This document shows, piece by piece, positions 33,927 to 43,363 of a stretch of 64,000 bases of DNA. The DNA comes from Mycolicibacterium fortuitum subsp. fortuitum (GTDB lineage Bacteria > Actinomycetota > Actinomycetes > Mycobacteriales > Mycobacteriaceae). The stretch spans positions 3,906,001 through 3,970,000 of the forward strand of contig NZ_AP025518.1 in NCBI RefSeq assembly GCF_022179545.1, given 5' to 3'. The notes under the pieces are model-generated. The model saw only the letters and a list, made by a program, of their open reading frames with translations. It ran no database searches and was not told the DNA's origin. The position numbers and the translations under genes are program-made. How positions within the stretch are numbered: position 1 is the stretch's first letter; every line of letters starts with the position of its first letter.

Positions 33927-35234
33927 CTAAGCTCCGGCACCCAGTGACGTACGCATCAGCATGACGCTGTAGTCGGACCAGCGTGACAACGTGAAGTAGA
34001 GATCGCTGCCGCTCGACCACGGATGGATGTAGGGCGCATAGATGCCGCCGGGGATCGCGGTCGAGCCGACGATCGTCTTGGCCTGGCTCCACGGCCCTTC
34101 GGGTTTGTCCGCTGTGCGCATCACCACCGCCGAGGTCGTGTTCGTGTAGAGCATGACGAACTTCTTCAGGTAGTCGTTCCAGGCCACCGACATCTCGCTG
34201 CCCGGCGCCCACACCACCTGGATGGCGAGGAACGGAAAGCCCTTGAGCCAGCCGAACGGCGTGTAGTACTCATAGGCCGACTTGTCTGCCACCGCGCTCT
34301 CGACCACCCGGGACAGGAAGGGCATACCGCCACGGCCCGCGCCGGTACCGTACGCATAGACGTAGCCGCCCGAGCGGACATAGGCGCCCATCTGGAAGTT
34401 CTGGTCGCCCCAGGTGAACGCGACTCCCGGCACGGTGTTGAACCAGCTGGGCCGGATGCTGGTGACGGGCACTGTCCAGGTCTCACCGTTGTCTGCCGAT
34501 ACCGCGACGGCCGAGAAGTTGGTCGACCACTGCCCGGCCGAGCCCCATTGGCTGACCGACATGAAGTTGACGTATTGCGTTGTGCCGACTGATATTCCGG
34601 CTGTGGGGATGATCGTGACCTCGGTGGCGGCCAAGCCCAGGCTCTGAATCACCTGCCGGGAGAAGTTGGGCCGCGAAGGAGCTACCGGCGAACCGGCGTA
34701 GATGTTGCCGGGCATCGGGTCGGGCACCGTCATGCCGTCGGCGAGGTTGCGGTCGGAGCTGCGGAACAGGGTGTTCTTGCGCCATTCCTGGTCGGGGACA
34801 GCGCAATTGCCGAAGGTGTCACCGAACGCGATGAGCACCTGGTTGTTCGGACCGGTCTGCCCGTTGTCCCAGACGATCCCCAGGTCGGCCCCGGAGATTC
34901 CGAAGCGCGCGTAGCTGTCGGTGTTGGGCCCGGTGATCCAGCCGACCTGGGTGGCCGCCGACGCGGTGGGCGCGGCGGCAGCACGGGCCGTCGTGTCGGG
35001 TGCGACGGCGGTGTCCTTGGCTGCCTCGGCAGAGCTGGCGGTGCTGACCGGTTTGCGACCGATCGGCAGATGCAGGACCGGCAGCCGCGGCACGGACGGG
35101 GTGGCCGAACGCGCCGCGGCGCCTGTCGGGACCGAACAGGGGTCGGCGACCGCCGGGGGCGCGGCCACCGGTGCGACCACCGAGACGAGGGCCGAGGCGG
35201 ACAGCAAGGTCACCAGTCGACGAAGAGCCGGCAT
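33927..35234 (-). CDS. Secreted DUF4185 protein (GH183-like endo-D-arabinanase family)
   Basis: The 435-residue protein starts at ATG 35234 behind GAAAGGTG. A Sec signal peptide (LVTLLSASALVSVVAPVAAP, cleavage near AVADP) is followed by an Ala/Ser/Thr-rich low-complexity stretch to about 95. The DUF4185 propeller then follows: FGISGADLGIVWD with IAFGDTFG, NFSAVAVSADNGETWTVPV, and GGIYAPYIHPW. The paired aspartates ADLG and FGDTF match those of the first DUF4185 gene. This family includes enzymes that cut mycobacterial D-arabinan. An exported copy beside an importer operon suggests cell-wall fragment turnover, which is inference. Confidence 0.78.
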   Translation of the reverse strand: MPALRRLVTLLSASALVSVVAPVAAPPAVADPCSVPTGAAARSATPSVPRLPVLHLPIGRKPVSTASSAEAAKDTAVAPDTTARAAAAPTASAATQVGWITGPNTDSYARFGISGADLGIVWDNGQTGPNNQVLIAFGDTFGNCAVPDQEWRKNTLFRSSDRNLADGMTVPDPMPGNIYAGSPVAPSRPNFSRQVIQSLGLAATEVTIIPTAGISVGTTQYVNFMSVSQWGSAGQWSTNFSAVAVSADNGETWTVPVTSIRPSWFNTVPGVAFTWGDQNFQMGAYVRSGGYVYAYGTGAGRGGMPFLSRVVESAVADKSAYEYYTPFGWLKGFPFLAIQVVWAPGSEMSVAWNDYLKKFVMLYTNTTSAVVMRTADKPEGPWSQAKTIVGSTAIPGGIYAPYIHPWSSGSDLYFTLSRWSDYSVMLMRTSLGAGA

Positions 35235-35416
35235 GACGCACCTTTCGGGCTGACACGGAAACGGATCAGCGCTGTGCCCCCGGAGCGCATTTCACTGTGA
35301 CAATAGTTGCCACAGAGGCTGATGTGGTTTGCCAGCAACGATCGCGATCGATCTGTTACCGCGTCGAGACGCCCCGGTCGCCAGGTCGGACCGAGGCGTC
35401 GGCAGTGCGCGCGAGA

Positions 35417-36244
35417 CTAGCCGCCCGGCACCACCAGGACCGGCCGGTATGTACGCTGCAACGTCGCCGCGGCGACACTGCCCAGCAGCACCTTCTTCAG
35501 CGCCGACCGCCCGCGCGAGCCCACTACCACGACACCGGCTCGTTGATCTTCAGCAAAAGCCACCAGCGCATCGGCGGTGGCCCCGGCACCCGATCCGCGG
35601 AATCTCGGTACACGATGCCCGGGTTGGGCGGCGGCCACGTCCACCGCACTACCGTCGTCAACTCCGACCGAGACCACCTCGCGGCCGGGGAACAGGGCGC
35701 CTGCGGCGGCCAGCGCCCGTTCTGAGCCTTCCGAGCCGTCGACACCGACCACGACCGGCCCGTCGGACACCGCCTCGTACTCCGCCGAGATCATGTTCTG
35801 GGACACCACGAGCACCGGCCGCGGCGCGTGGTGCACCACCAGATCCGACACACTGCCCAGCTTCGAGTCACTCGCGCCCGCGCCACGAGCGCCGACGATC
35901 AACACGTCTGGTTCGAGTTGTTCGGCCACCTGCGCCAGCCCGAGGCCCTCCCCCGCCCAGGTGCGCTTGACCAGCGCCTCGGGGTTCCATCCGGCTGCCC
36001 GGGCCAGGATCACGCCGGTGTCGACCAGCCGGGCAGCCTCGCCCTCGCTCTCACTGTCGACGAGGTCGATCAGCTCGTCGACGTTGCGCGCCGAGTGCCG
36101 CAACCGGGCCCGAAGTCCCTTGCTGCCGAACGGTGGCGTGCACAGGTAGACGACCACGGCCTCGGCGCCCGGGAACAGCGCGGCACCGCCGCTGATCGCC
36201 GTGTTGGCCGCCAGGGACCCGTCATAGCCGAGCACTACCTTCAT
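35417..36244 (-). CDS. Tandem universal stress protein
   Basis: The 275-residue protein carries two USP domains, 1-145 and about 160-275. Each begins with VVLGYDGS or VVVGVDGSEGS. Domain 2 ends with the ATP-binding motif G-x2-G-x9-GS (GSRGRSALKKVLLGSVAA) and PVLVVPG. Domain 1 has the related GARGAGASDSKLGSVSD. Mycobacterial tandem USPs bind ATP and several belong to the hypoxia/DosR regulon. I see no clear DosR box in the 143-base upstream gap. It is divergent from the adenylate cyclase gene. Confidence 0.87.
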   Translation of the reverse strand: MKVVLGYDGSLAANTAISGGAALFPGAEAVVVYLCTPPFGSKGLRARLRHSARNVDELIDLVDSESEGEAARLVDTGVILARAAGWNPEALVKRTWAGEGLGLAQVAEQLEPDVLIVGARGAGASDSKLGSVSDLVVHHAPRPVLVVSQNMISAEYEAVSDGPVVVGVDGSEGSERALAAAGALFPGREVVSVGVDDGSAVDVAAAQPGHRVPRFRGSGAGATADALVAFAEDQRAGVVVVGSRGRSALKKVLLGSVAAATLQRTYRPVLVVPGG

Positions 36245-36387
36245 CTGCGTCCCCTTGTTCCGTTCCTGCGGTGCATGCGTCCGATTCCAGACTAAAGGGC
36301 CGGTGGCCCTCGACTTCGGGCGCCGAGCGGGAAACAGGTAGCCGACTACCCTATCGACGCTTCGGGTTACGCGCGCAAGCTCGGCGC

Positions 36388-37905
36388 ATGGACGCCACCG
36401 TCAACGCCGGGGCCACACTTCGGGATCAGACCTTCAAGCGCTGGGTCCTCAGCGCGGCCGTGGTGGGCACCGGTGGCGGCGGCATTGTCGGCGCTTTCCT
36501 GGCCTTCGCAGCCCCCATCGTGTTGAGCCCGGCCGATACCCAGCGCCTGCTGATGCGCGGCGGCACCGTGCTGATCGTGTTCCTGGCCATCGCGGTTCCG
36601 GTGATGATGCGGGTGCGGCGGCACCGTTTCGCCGCGGGCACCGCATGGCTCGGCGAAGGTCGCCCACCCACCCCGCAGGAACAGCGGATGACATTGGGCG
36701 CCTCCGGAGAAGCAGTACGGTTGTCGGCCGCGGTGTGGGGTGTGGGCGCGGTGATCTTCGGGTCCCTGGCACTCGGTCAGCAGGTATCCACCGCGGTGTA
36801 CATCTTCAGTGTGGTGGCGCTGGGCGGTATTTCGACGAGCGCGGTCTGGTATCTGATCGTCGAGCGGGTCATGCGACCGGTGTCGGCACGCGCCCTCGAC
36901 GGCACCACCCCGGAACGGCGGTTCGGGCCCACGGTCGGGCGCAGACTGGTGATGGCGTGGCTGCTGGCCACCGGGGTTCCGCTGTTCGGTGTCGCCGCAC
37001 TGGCCGCCGGCTACCTGGCCGATGTCGGCTTTCGTGCCCAACGCACCTTCGCGGCCATCCTGATCCTGGTGGCGGTGGCGATCGTGGTCGGGTTGTTCGC
37101 GATCCTGATCGCGATCCGGTCGGTCACCGAACGGGTCACCGCGCTGCGGCGTGCCCTGGCCCAGGTGCAGGCCGGTGATTTCGGTGTGCGCGTCGAGGTC
37201 GACGACGCCAGCGAGATCGGTCGGCTGCAAGCCGGTTTCAACACCATGACGGCGGGACTGGCCGAGCGCGAGCGCATCCGAGATACCTTCGGCACCTACG
37301 TGGATCGCGATGTGGCCGAACACATTCTGTGCGCCGCAGGCGCGGTGGAGGCCCAGGAGGTGGATGTCACGCTGATGTTCGTCGACGTCCGTGGATTCAC
37401 CACGCTCGCAGAGCGATTGCGACCCACTGAGGTGGTCACCACACTGAACCGGCTGTTCGAGCGGATCGTTCCGATCGTGCACGACCACGGCGGCCATGTC
37501 GACAAGTACGCGGGCGACGGACTGATGGCGGTCTTCGGCGCGCCCCGCCACCAGGACCGCCACGCTGACGACGCGCTCGGCGCAGCTCTGCAGATCGCGG
37601 CCGCGGTGCAGGACGAGTTCAGCGGCACGCTGTCGGTGGGTGTCGGCTTGAACTCCGGACCGGTGGTGGCCGGAAACGTCGGTGGCGCAGGCCGTTTGGA
37701 ATTCTCGGTGATCGGCGACGCGGTGAATGTCGCGGCCCGGGTGGAGACGGCGACCCGCCAGACCGGCGACACCGTGTTGCTCACGGCCGCGACCTTGAGC
37801 CAACTGACCGGGGACCAGGGCAATTTCGAGGCTCGCCCGGGTTTGGCGCTCAAGGGCAAGACCAACCCGGTGGCGGTCTACGCTCCGGTGCCCACGCGCG
37901 GCTAG
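36388..37905 (+). CDS. Membrane class III adenylate cyclase with HAMP domain
   Basis: The protein has 505 residues from ATG 36388. Six membrane helices occupy about 15-240 (for example FKRWVLSAAVVGTGGGGIVG and FAAILILVAVAIVVGLFAIL). A HAMP linker follows (SVTERVTALRRALAQVQAGD, then ASEIGRLQAGFNTM), then a cyclase domain from about 315. All catalytic residues are visible: metal Asp in LMFVDVRGF and KYAGDGL, adenine-selecting Lys in KYAGD and Asp in IGDAVN, and transition-state Asn and Arg in NVAARVE. It resembles the Rv1318c-1320c/Rv3645 group and makes cAMP. It converges with the kinase gene, sharing a CTAG. Confidence 0.88.
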   Translation: MDATVNAGATLRDQTFKRWVLSAAVVGTGGGGIVGAFLAFAAPIVLSPADTQRLLMRGGTVLIVFLAIAVPVMMRVRRHRFAAGTAWLGEGRPPTPQEQRMTLGASGEAVRLSAAVWGVGAVIFGSLALGQQVSTAVYIFSVVALGGISTSAVWYLIVERVMRPVSARALDGTTPERRFGPTVGRRLVMAWLLATGVPLFGVAALAAGYLADVGFRAQRTFAAILILVAVAIVVGLFAILIAIRSVTERVTALRRALAQVQAGDFGVRVEVDDASEIGRLQAGFNTMTAGLAERERIRDTFGTYVDRDVAEHILCAAGAVEAQEVDVTLMFVDVRGFTTLAERLRPTEVVTTLNRLFERIVPIVHDHGGHVDKYAGDGLMAVFGAPRHQDRHADDALGAALQIAAAVQDEFSGTLSVGVGLNSGPVVAGNVGGAGRLEFSVIGDAVNVAARVETATRQTGDTVLLTAATLSQLTGDQGNFEARPGLALKGKTNPVAVYAPVPTRG

Positions 37906-39473
37906 CGCTCCCCGTACTCCAGCGGCGGCTCCGACGAATCCACGTGGCCGAAGCTGCTGATGGTGAGTCCGTCGGGAGAGACCTCGTAGCGGGCGCCGTC
38001 GGCGGGATTGGTGGCGACGAAACCGTTGCCGGACCGCTGCGCGGTGGGTATCTGCAGATTGGCGCCGTCGCTGAGCCGTTCACCGCGGTAGGAGAACGAG
38101 TCTGGGCCGCTCTGGCAGATCACCGCGAGCGACGACGCCGTCCGGATGACGGCGGCCGGGGTAGTGCCCTCGACACAGCGTGCGGTGTGGTCGATGAAGC
38201 CCTGCGAGTCAGTGCCGCTGACATTGGCCGTCGCCGAGCCGGCCTTGGTAGTGGTCGTCGTCGGTGTCTCGGACGTTGCGCTCGGCGGGGTCGGTGCGGT
38301 CAGCGTCTCTCGCGTGGCGGCCCCGTCCCCGCCGCCGGCCAGGACAGCGGCCAGCACCGCGGCGATCCCGAGCAACCCCACGGATGCCACGATCAGGCTC
38401 AGTTGGGTGCGGCTCAACCGCGGTTTCCGCACGGGTTCCCGTGGCGCTTGAGGTGGTGGCGGCGCCGGTGGGTACGGCGTGAAGCCGGTGTGGTCCGGGT
38501 TCGGGTAGATCGACGAGAACTCACGGGTGCCGGGCGGCTGCGGCTGCGGCGGTGGGGTGAGTCGTGGCGGGGCCGGCGCGGGAGCGGGTGGCGGCATCAC
38601 CGGTGGTGGCGGGGGCGGCGGCGCAGCGGAGGGGGCGGACGCCGCGGCGGCGCGGGCAGCCTTGGCCAGCTCACCGGCGCTGGGATAGCGGTCGACGGCG
38701 TCCTTGGCCATGCCCTTGGCGACGACCTCGTCGAACGCACGCGGAATGCCGCGCCGCATGATGCTGGGGCGTGGCGGCGGGGAGAACATGTGCGCGCTCA
38801 TGAGCTGGCGCAGATCGCCGGCCTCATAGGGCGGCCGGCCGATCATCATCTCGTAGAGAAGGCAGGTCAGCGCGTAGACGTCGGCGGCCGGGCCGACCGG
38901 GCCGCCGGAGAACCGCTCGGGCGCCATGTAGGCGCTCGAGCCGATCAGCACGCCCGTCATCGTGACGCTGGCCTCGCCTCCCACATGGGCGATCCCGAAG
39001 TCGACCAGGTAGGCGAAGTCGTCCGGGGTGAGCAGCACGTTCTCGGGCTTGATGTCGCGGTGCACCAGGCCGTCGGCGTGCGCGGCGTCGAGCGCGGCGG
39101 CCACCTGCGTGACGATCGCCGTGGCACGCTCCGGGGTGAGCGGGCCGCCCGACCGCAACAGCTCCTTGACGCTGGCCCCCTCGACCAGACGCATGTCGAT
39201 GTACAGGACACCGTCGATCTCACCGAAATCGTGGACCGGGATGACGTGTGGTTCCTGCAGCCGGGCCGCCACCCTGGACTCACGCCGGAAGCGCTCCTGA
39301 AAGCTCGCGTCGGCGGCGATCTCGGTGCGCAGCAGCTTGACCGCCACCGTGCGTTCCTTGACCGTGTCGTAGGCGCGGTACACCTCGCCCATTCCACCGA
39401 CACCGATCAGCGATTTCAGCTCGTATGGTCCGAACCGGGTGCCGAGGCGCGAGGCACCAGGGGGCGGGGTCAT
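37902..39473 (-). CDS. Transmembrane Ser/Thr protein kinase (Pkn family)
   Basis: The protein has 523 residues from ATG 39473 behind GAAAGGA. The cytoplasmic kinase domain (about 15-280) has IGVGGMGEVYRAYD, catalytic Lys in VAVKLL, HRDIKPEN, DFGIAHVGG and the activation loop MTGVLIGSSAYMAPE with likely phospho-Thr. A Pro-rich juxtamembrane linker (285-350) leads to one helix (SLIVASVGLLGIAAVLAAVL, near 365) and an extracytoplasmic domain of about 130 residues resembling those of PknE/PknF-like kinases. Its stop codon overlaps the cyclase stop. The start of the extracellular part is Thr-rich. Confidence 0.88.
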   Translation of the reverse strand: MTPPPGASRLGTRFGPYELKSLIGVGGMGEVYRAYDTVKERTVAVKLLRTEIAADASFQERFRRESRVAARLQEPHVIPVHDFGEIDGVLYIDMRLVEGASVKELLRSGGPLTPERATAIVTQVAAALDAAHADGLVHRDIKPENVLLTPDDFAYLVDFGIAHVGGEASVTMTGVLIGSSAYMAPERFSGGPVGPAADVYALTCLLYEMMIGRPPYEAGDLRQLMSAHMFSPPPRPSIMRRGIPRAFDEVVAKGMAKDAVDRYPSAGELAKAARAAAASAPSAAPPPPPPPVMPPPAPAPAPPRLTPPPQPQPPGTREFSSIYPNPDHTGFTPYPPAPPPPQAPREPVRKPRLSRTQLSLIVASVGLLGIAAVLAAVLAGGGDGAATRETLTAPTPPSATSETPTTTTTKAGSATANVSGTDSQGFIDHTARCVEGTTPAAVIRTASSLAVICQSGPDSFSYRGERLSDGANLQIPTAQRSGNGFVATNPADGARYEVSPDGLTISSFGHVDSSEPPLEYGER

Positions 39474-39588
39474 TGCGCGATCCTTTCCGATTGCACATGC
39501 CCCTCGGAGCGGGGCGGGCAGCGGTCGTCTCGGTCACGAGGATAGTTCGACCGCGGCCCGGCCCGCCGCCGCCGGCGTCCGGAGCCCG

Positions 39589-40845
39589 TCAGTTGAACGA
39601 CGAGTGCGGCGCTCCGATACCCGGATCGATCTTCGTCGGCCCGGAGGCCGACGGCGCGACCGGGAAATCGAAGATGGCTGTCGGGATGTACACCGTCGCA
39701 CAGGCATTCGGGATGTCGACGACTCCGGACAGCCGGCCCTCGATGGGTGCGGCACCCAGCAGCAGGTAGGCCTGTTCGGGGCTGTAGCCGAATTTCGTCA
39801 GATAGTCGATCGCGTGCAAGCAGGCCCGCTGGTAGGACAGGTGCGAGTCCAGATAGCGCTGCTCACCGTCGAGGGTCACCGAGGTGCCCGAGAAGGCCAA
39901 CCACTCGGAGTACTGCGGGTCGGTGTTGCCCGGCATGAATATTGCGTTCTCGGTCACACCATAGGTCTCCATGCCGCCGGGGATGACGTCGACGCGCAGA
40001 TCGATGAAGCCGCCCATCTCGATGGCACCGCAGAAGGTGATCTCCCCGTCGCCCTGCGAGAAGTGCAGGTCGCCCACCGACAGATTGGCCCCGTCGACGT
40101 AGACCGGATAGAACACCCGGCTGCCCTTGGTGAGGTTCTTGATGTCCTGGTTGCCACCGTTCTCCCGGGGCGGCGCGGTGCGGGCGGCTTCAGCGGCAGC
40201 CCGGGTGAAGGCGTCGCCGGTCAGCCCGCCCAGGATCGCGTCGCGCGGTTCCGGCGGCAGGGCCAGCGGCGGCACCCGATCGGGGTCGGTGGCGATCAGC
40301 GCGGCCTCGCGGGTGTTCCACTTGGCCAGCAGCCCGGTCGAGGGCGCGGTGCCCATCAGCCCCGGATGGACGATGCCGGTGAACTCCACATGCGGGACAT
40401 GGCGTGAGGTGGCCTTCTGCCCGGAGAAGTCCCAGATCGCCTTGTAGGCGTCAGGGAACTGGTCGGTGAGGAATCCGCCGCCGTTGAGCTTGGGAAAGAT
40501 GCCCGTATAGCCCCACCCCTGGCCGGCCAGCGGACCGGAATCCTCCTGCGGAATGGGGCCGACGTCGAGGATGTCGACGATGAGGAGATCGCCGGGCTTG
40601 GCGCCTTCGACCGCGATCGGCCCGGACAGCACGTGCACCGTCGTCAAAGGCGCGTTGAGGATGTCGTCGGCCGAATCGTCGTTGACGATGGCACCGTCGA
40701 ACCATTCACGGCAGTGCACCCGGAACGAGTCACCCTGTTTGACCGTCACCGCCGCCGGGATGTCCGGATGCCACCGGTTGTGGCCCAGCTTCTCCTGATC
40801 GGTGAACTTCTTGGTCGAGTCGAGTGGGAACACGACTTCAGGCAT
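39589..40845 (-). CDS. fmdA: Formamidase/acetamidase
   Basis: This 418-residue protein of the FmdA/AmdA family hydrolyses short aliphatic amides to the acid and ammonia. Hallmarks are GHNRWHPDIPA near 22-32, HVLSGPIAVEGAKPGD near 75, HPGLMGTAP near 160, VDGANLSVGDLHFSQGDGE near 250 and EMGGFIDLRVDVIPGG near 275. It starts 19 bases after fmdB on the same strand, the classical fmdAB arrangement in reversed order. It probably serves nitrogen scavenging. The annotation is secure at family level; formamide preference over acetamide is inferred from FmdB. Confidence 0.9.
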   Translation of the reverse strand: MPEVVFPLDSTKKFTDQEKLGHNRWHPDIPAAVTVKQGDSFRVHCREWFDGAIVNDDSADDILNAPLTTVHVLSGPIAVEGAKPGDLLIVDILDVGPIPQEDSGPLAGQGWGYTGIFPKLNGGGFLTDQFPDAYKAIWDFSGQKATSRHVPHVEFTGIVHPGLMGTAPSTGLLAKWNTREAALIATDPDRVPPLALPPEPRDAILGGLTGDAFTRAAAEAARTAPPRENGGNQDIKNLTKGSRVFYPVYVDGANLSVGDLHFSQGDGEITFCGAIEMGGFIDLRVDVIPGGMETYGVTENAIFMPGNTDPQYSEWLAFSGTSVTLDGEQRYLDSHLSYQRACLHAIDYLTKFGYSPEQAYLLLGAAPIEGRLSGVVDIPNACATVYIPTAIFDFPVAPSASGPTKIDPGIGAPHSSFN

Positions 40846-40864
40846 TGATTCTCCTTAGCAGACT

Positions 40865-41152
40865 TCAGGGACGGGGCAACTTCTGATGGAGCGGGTTGGT
40901 GGTGACTTTCTGCCTCCGGCGGCCGCCGGCGGGCGGGCCGGCAACCACTGCGGGACGGTCCGCCGATGCGCGCGTCGCGTCCTGCAGTGCCATGGCGCTC
41001 GAGCCGCCACGCCCGAGGTTGGGCGCGGCGATGGTCCGGCGTGCCGGGCCGCGGCACTCAGGACAGTCGATGACGTCCGGACGCGCGCTCATCGGATACA
41101 TCTTCTTCGTTACGTCGCAACCGGACGCACAACGAAATTCGTAGAGAACCAA
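40865..41152 (-). CDS. fmdB: FmdB-family zinc-ribbon protein
   Basis: The 95-residue protein starts at a TTG (41152) supported by AAGGA six bases upstream and by the family start pattern x-x-LYEFRC. Two Cys pairs, C-x(3)-C in RCASGC and CPEC, form the zinc ribbon in the first 35 residues. The tail is basic and ends in LHQKLPRP. FmdB proteins regularly accompany formamidase genes and are presumed regulators or metal-handling partners. fmdA follows by 19 bases. Confidence 0.8.
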   Translation of the reverse strand: MVLYEFRCASGCDVTKKMYPMSARPDVIDCPECRGPARRTIAAPNLGRGGSSAMALQDATRASADRPAVVAGPPAGGRRRQKVTTNPLHQKLPRP

Positions 41153-41393
41153 CAGGTTTCCTTAACGTTGCCGGGACTGCTCTGTCGACAACGGTCACAC
41201 TACCGACGAACCCCCCGGTTGGCGCGTCACTTCGGCAATAGAGCCCCAAAGTTTGGACCTTTTACACGGCGGTCATCTGGCACGGCGAACTTCCCCGAAA
41301 TCGCGGTGTCGCGTCCGGGCGGCAGCTATCGGCTGCGGTAGCTTCACGCAGACACGTCTGGCAACCCAGTCGCCCAGATCCTGAGGATGACCC

Positions 41394-43343
41394 GTGAATG
41401 ACGTCAAACCGTTCTCGCCGTCGATCGACTGGAGCGCCGAACCACTGCACTCGCTGTGGTGGCTGGCCCAGGCCTGGACCATCACCGCGATCTGCACCCT
41501 GGCGGTACTGATTCTGCTCGCCCGGTTCACCACCTGGGGGCGGCAGTTCTGGGCCGTCACCGGCGCCTACTTCACCGGACGCCACAGCATCAAGCCGTGG
41601 CTGGTCTTGGCCGCGATGTTGCTGTCGGTGATCATCGGGGTGCGCTTGTCGGTCTTGTTCAGCTATCAGGGCAACGACCTGTTCACCTCGGCCCAGGTCG
41701 CCGTGGAAGGCTTGGCCACCGGCAACGACGAGGTCAGAGACTCCGGGATCCGCGGCTTCTGGATCGCGCTGGCGACGTTCATGGGGCTGGCCGCGATCCT
41801 GGTCACCCGCGTACTGATCGACCTCTTCATGACGCAACGCTTCATGCTGGCCTGGCGTGCGTGGCTGACCGACCGGCTCACCGGCGACTGGCTCGACGGC
41901 CGCGCCTACTACCGGTCCCGGTTCATCGACCAGACCATCGACAACCCGGACCAGCGCATCCAGTCCGACATCGACGTGTTCACCGCGATATCGGGCCCGC
42001 AACCCAACACCCCGCACCAGACCAGCAACGGCACACTGCCGTTCGGCGCTATCTCGTCGATCGTCTCGGTCATCTCGTTCACTTCAATCCTGTGGAACCT
42101 CTCCGGTGACCTCTCGCTGTTCGGGGTCGAGATACCGCGGGCGATGTTCTGGTCGGTGTTCGTCTATGTCGCGTTCGCCACCGTGGTTGCCTTCGCCCTC
42201 GGCCGTCCGCTGATCCGGCTGTCGTTCAACAACGAGAAGTTCAACGCCGCATTCCGCTACGCGCTGGTGCGCCTGCGCGACGCGGCCGAATCGGTGGCGC
42301 TGTACCGCGGCGAGAGGGCCGAGCGGTCCCAACTGCGCGAACGCTTCGCCGCCGTCGTCACCAACTACAAGCACTTCATCAACCGGACCATGGCCTTCAC
42401 CGGATGGAACCTGTCGATGAACCACATCATCATTCCGCTGCCGTGGATGCTGCAGGCCCCTCGATTGTTCACCGGCCAGATCCAGCTCGGCACGGTCAAC
42501 CAGTCGGTGGCCGCGTTCGGCGCGATCCAGGACGCGTTGTCGTTCTTCCGCAATTCCTATGACACGTTCGCCGGTTACCGCGCCTCGATCATCCGCTTGC
42601 ACGGGTTGGTCACGGCCGACGAGCAGAGCCGCGAGCTGCCCAAGCTGGACGTCGCCGGGCTCGCCATCGACACCGACAGCCTGGTGGAACTGGACGACGT
42701 CGAGGTGCGCAACCCGGCGGGCGAGCAGTTGATCGACGATCTGAACCTGTCGCTGGCGGCGGGCGAGGCGATGATCATCACCGGCAAGTCCGGCACCGGC
42801 AAGACCACACTGCTGCGCAGCATCGCCCAGCTGTGGCCGTACGCGTCCGGGGCGGTGCGGTGTCCGCAGGGCGACAACGAGACGCTGTATCTGTCGCAGG
42901 TGCCCTACATCCCGCTGGGTGATCTGCGGACCGTGGTGTCCTATCCGCAGCAACCCGGGGCGCTGCCCGATACGGCGCTGCGCGATGCCCTACTCGCGGT
43001 CGCACTGCCGCGCTACGTCGACCGGCTCGACGAGGACGCCGACTGGGCCAAGGTTCTCTCCCCCGGCGAACAGCAACGGGTCGCGTTTGCCCGGGTGCTG
43101 CTGACCAAACCCAAGGTGGCGTTCCTCGACGAGGCAACCTCGGCGCTCGATGAACCGCTGGAGTTCATGATCTACAGCCTGATCCGCCGCGAGCTACCCG
43201 ACACCGTGCTGGTCAGCGTCACCCACCGCTCCACGGTCCACCGCCACCACAACACCCACCTGGAGCTGCTCGGCGAGGGAAAGTGGCGGCTGGGGCGGGT
43301 CGATGAGTCGAGCGGATACAAAGTGACGACGCCAGACTCCTAG
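41394..43343 (+). CDS. bacA: BacA/SbmA-like ABC transporter (fused permease and ATPase)
   Basis: The 649-residue protein from GTG 41394 (GAGGA six bases upstream) has an SbmA/BacA-type membrane domain of about 400 residues ([20 protein letters not shown] is the family signature). An ATPase follows with Walker [10 protein letters not shown] near 465, signature [15 protein letters not shown] near 565 and Walker [14 protein letters not shown] near 583. M. tuberculosis Rv1819c has this design and imports vitamin B12 and hydrophilic peptides such as bleomycin. The next gene is the low-GC ATPase on the opposite strand, 20 bases away. Confidence 0.87.
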   Translation: MNDVKPFSPSIDWSAEPLHSLWWLAQAWTITAICTLAVLILLARFTTWGRQFWAVTGAYFTGRHSIKPWLVLAAMLLSVIIGVRLSVLFSYQGNDLFTSAQVAVEGLATGNDEVRDSGIRGFWIALATFMGLAAILVTRVLIDLFMTQRFMLAWRAWLTDRLTGDWLDGRAYYRSRFIDQTIDNPDQRIQSDIDVFTAISGPQPNTPHQTSNGTLPFGAISSIVSVISFTSILWNLSGDLSLFGVEIPRAMFWSVFVYVAFATVVAFALGRPLIRLSFNNEKFNAAFRYALVRLRDAAESVALYRGERAERSQLRERFAAVVTNYKHFINRTMAFTGWNLSMNHIIIPLPWMLQAPRLFTGQIQLGTVNQSVAAFGAIQDALSFFRNSYDTFAGYRASIIRLHGLVTADEQSRELPKLDVAGLAIDTDSLVELDDVEVRNPAGEQLIDDLNLSLAAGEAMIITGKSGTGKTTLLRSIAQLWPYASGAVRCPQGDNETLYLSQVPYIPLGDLRTVVSYPQQPGALPDTALRDALLAVALPRYVDRLDEDADWAKVLSPGEQQRVAFARVLLTKPKVAFLDEATSALDEPLEFMIYSLIRRELPDTVLVSVTHRSTVHRHHNTHLELLGEGKWRLGRVDESSGYKVTTPDS

Positions 43344-43363
43344 GTGCCGAACAAACCGGATCG

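Noticed and set aside
36367..37803. 478-codon reverse frame over the adenylate cyclase
   Set aside because: Antisense of a cyclase with every catalytic residue present.
37944..39545. 533-codon forward frame over the Ser/Thr kinase
   Set aside because: Arg/Gly-rich complement of the kinase gene; all kinase motifs are on the other strand.
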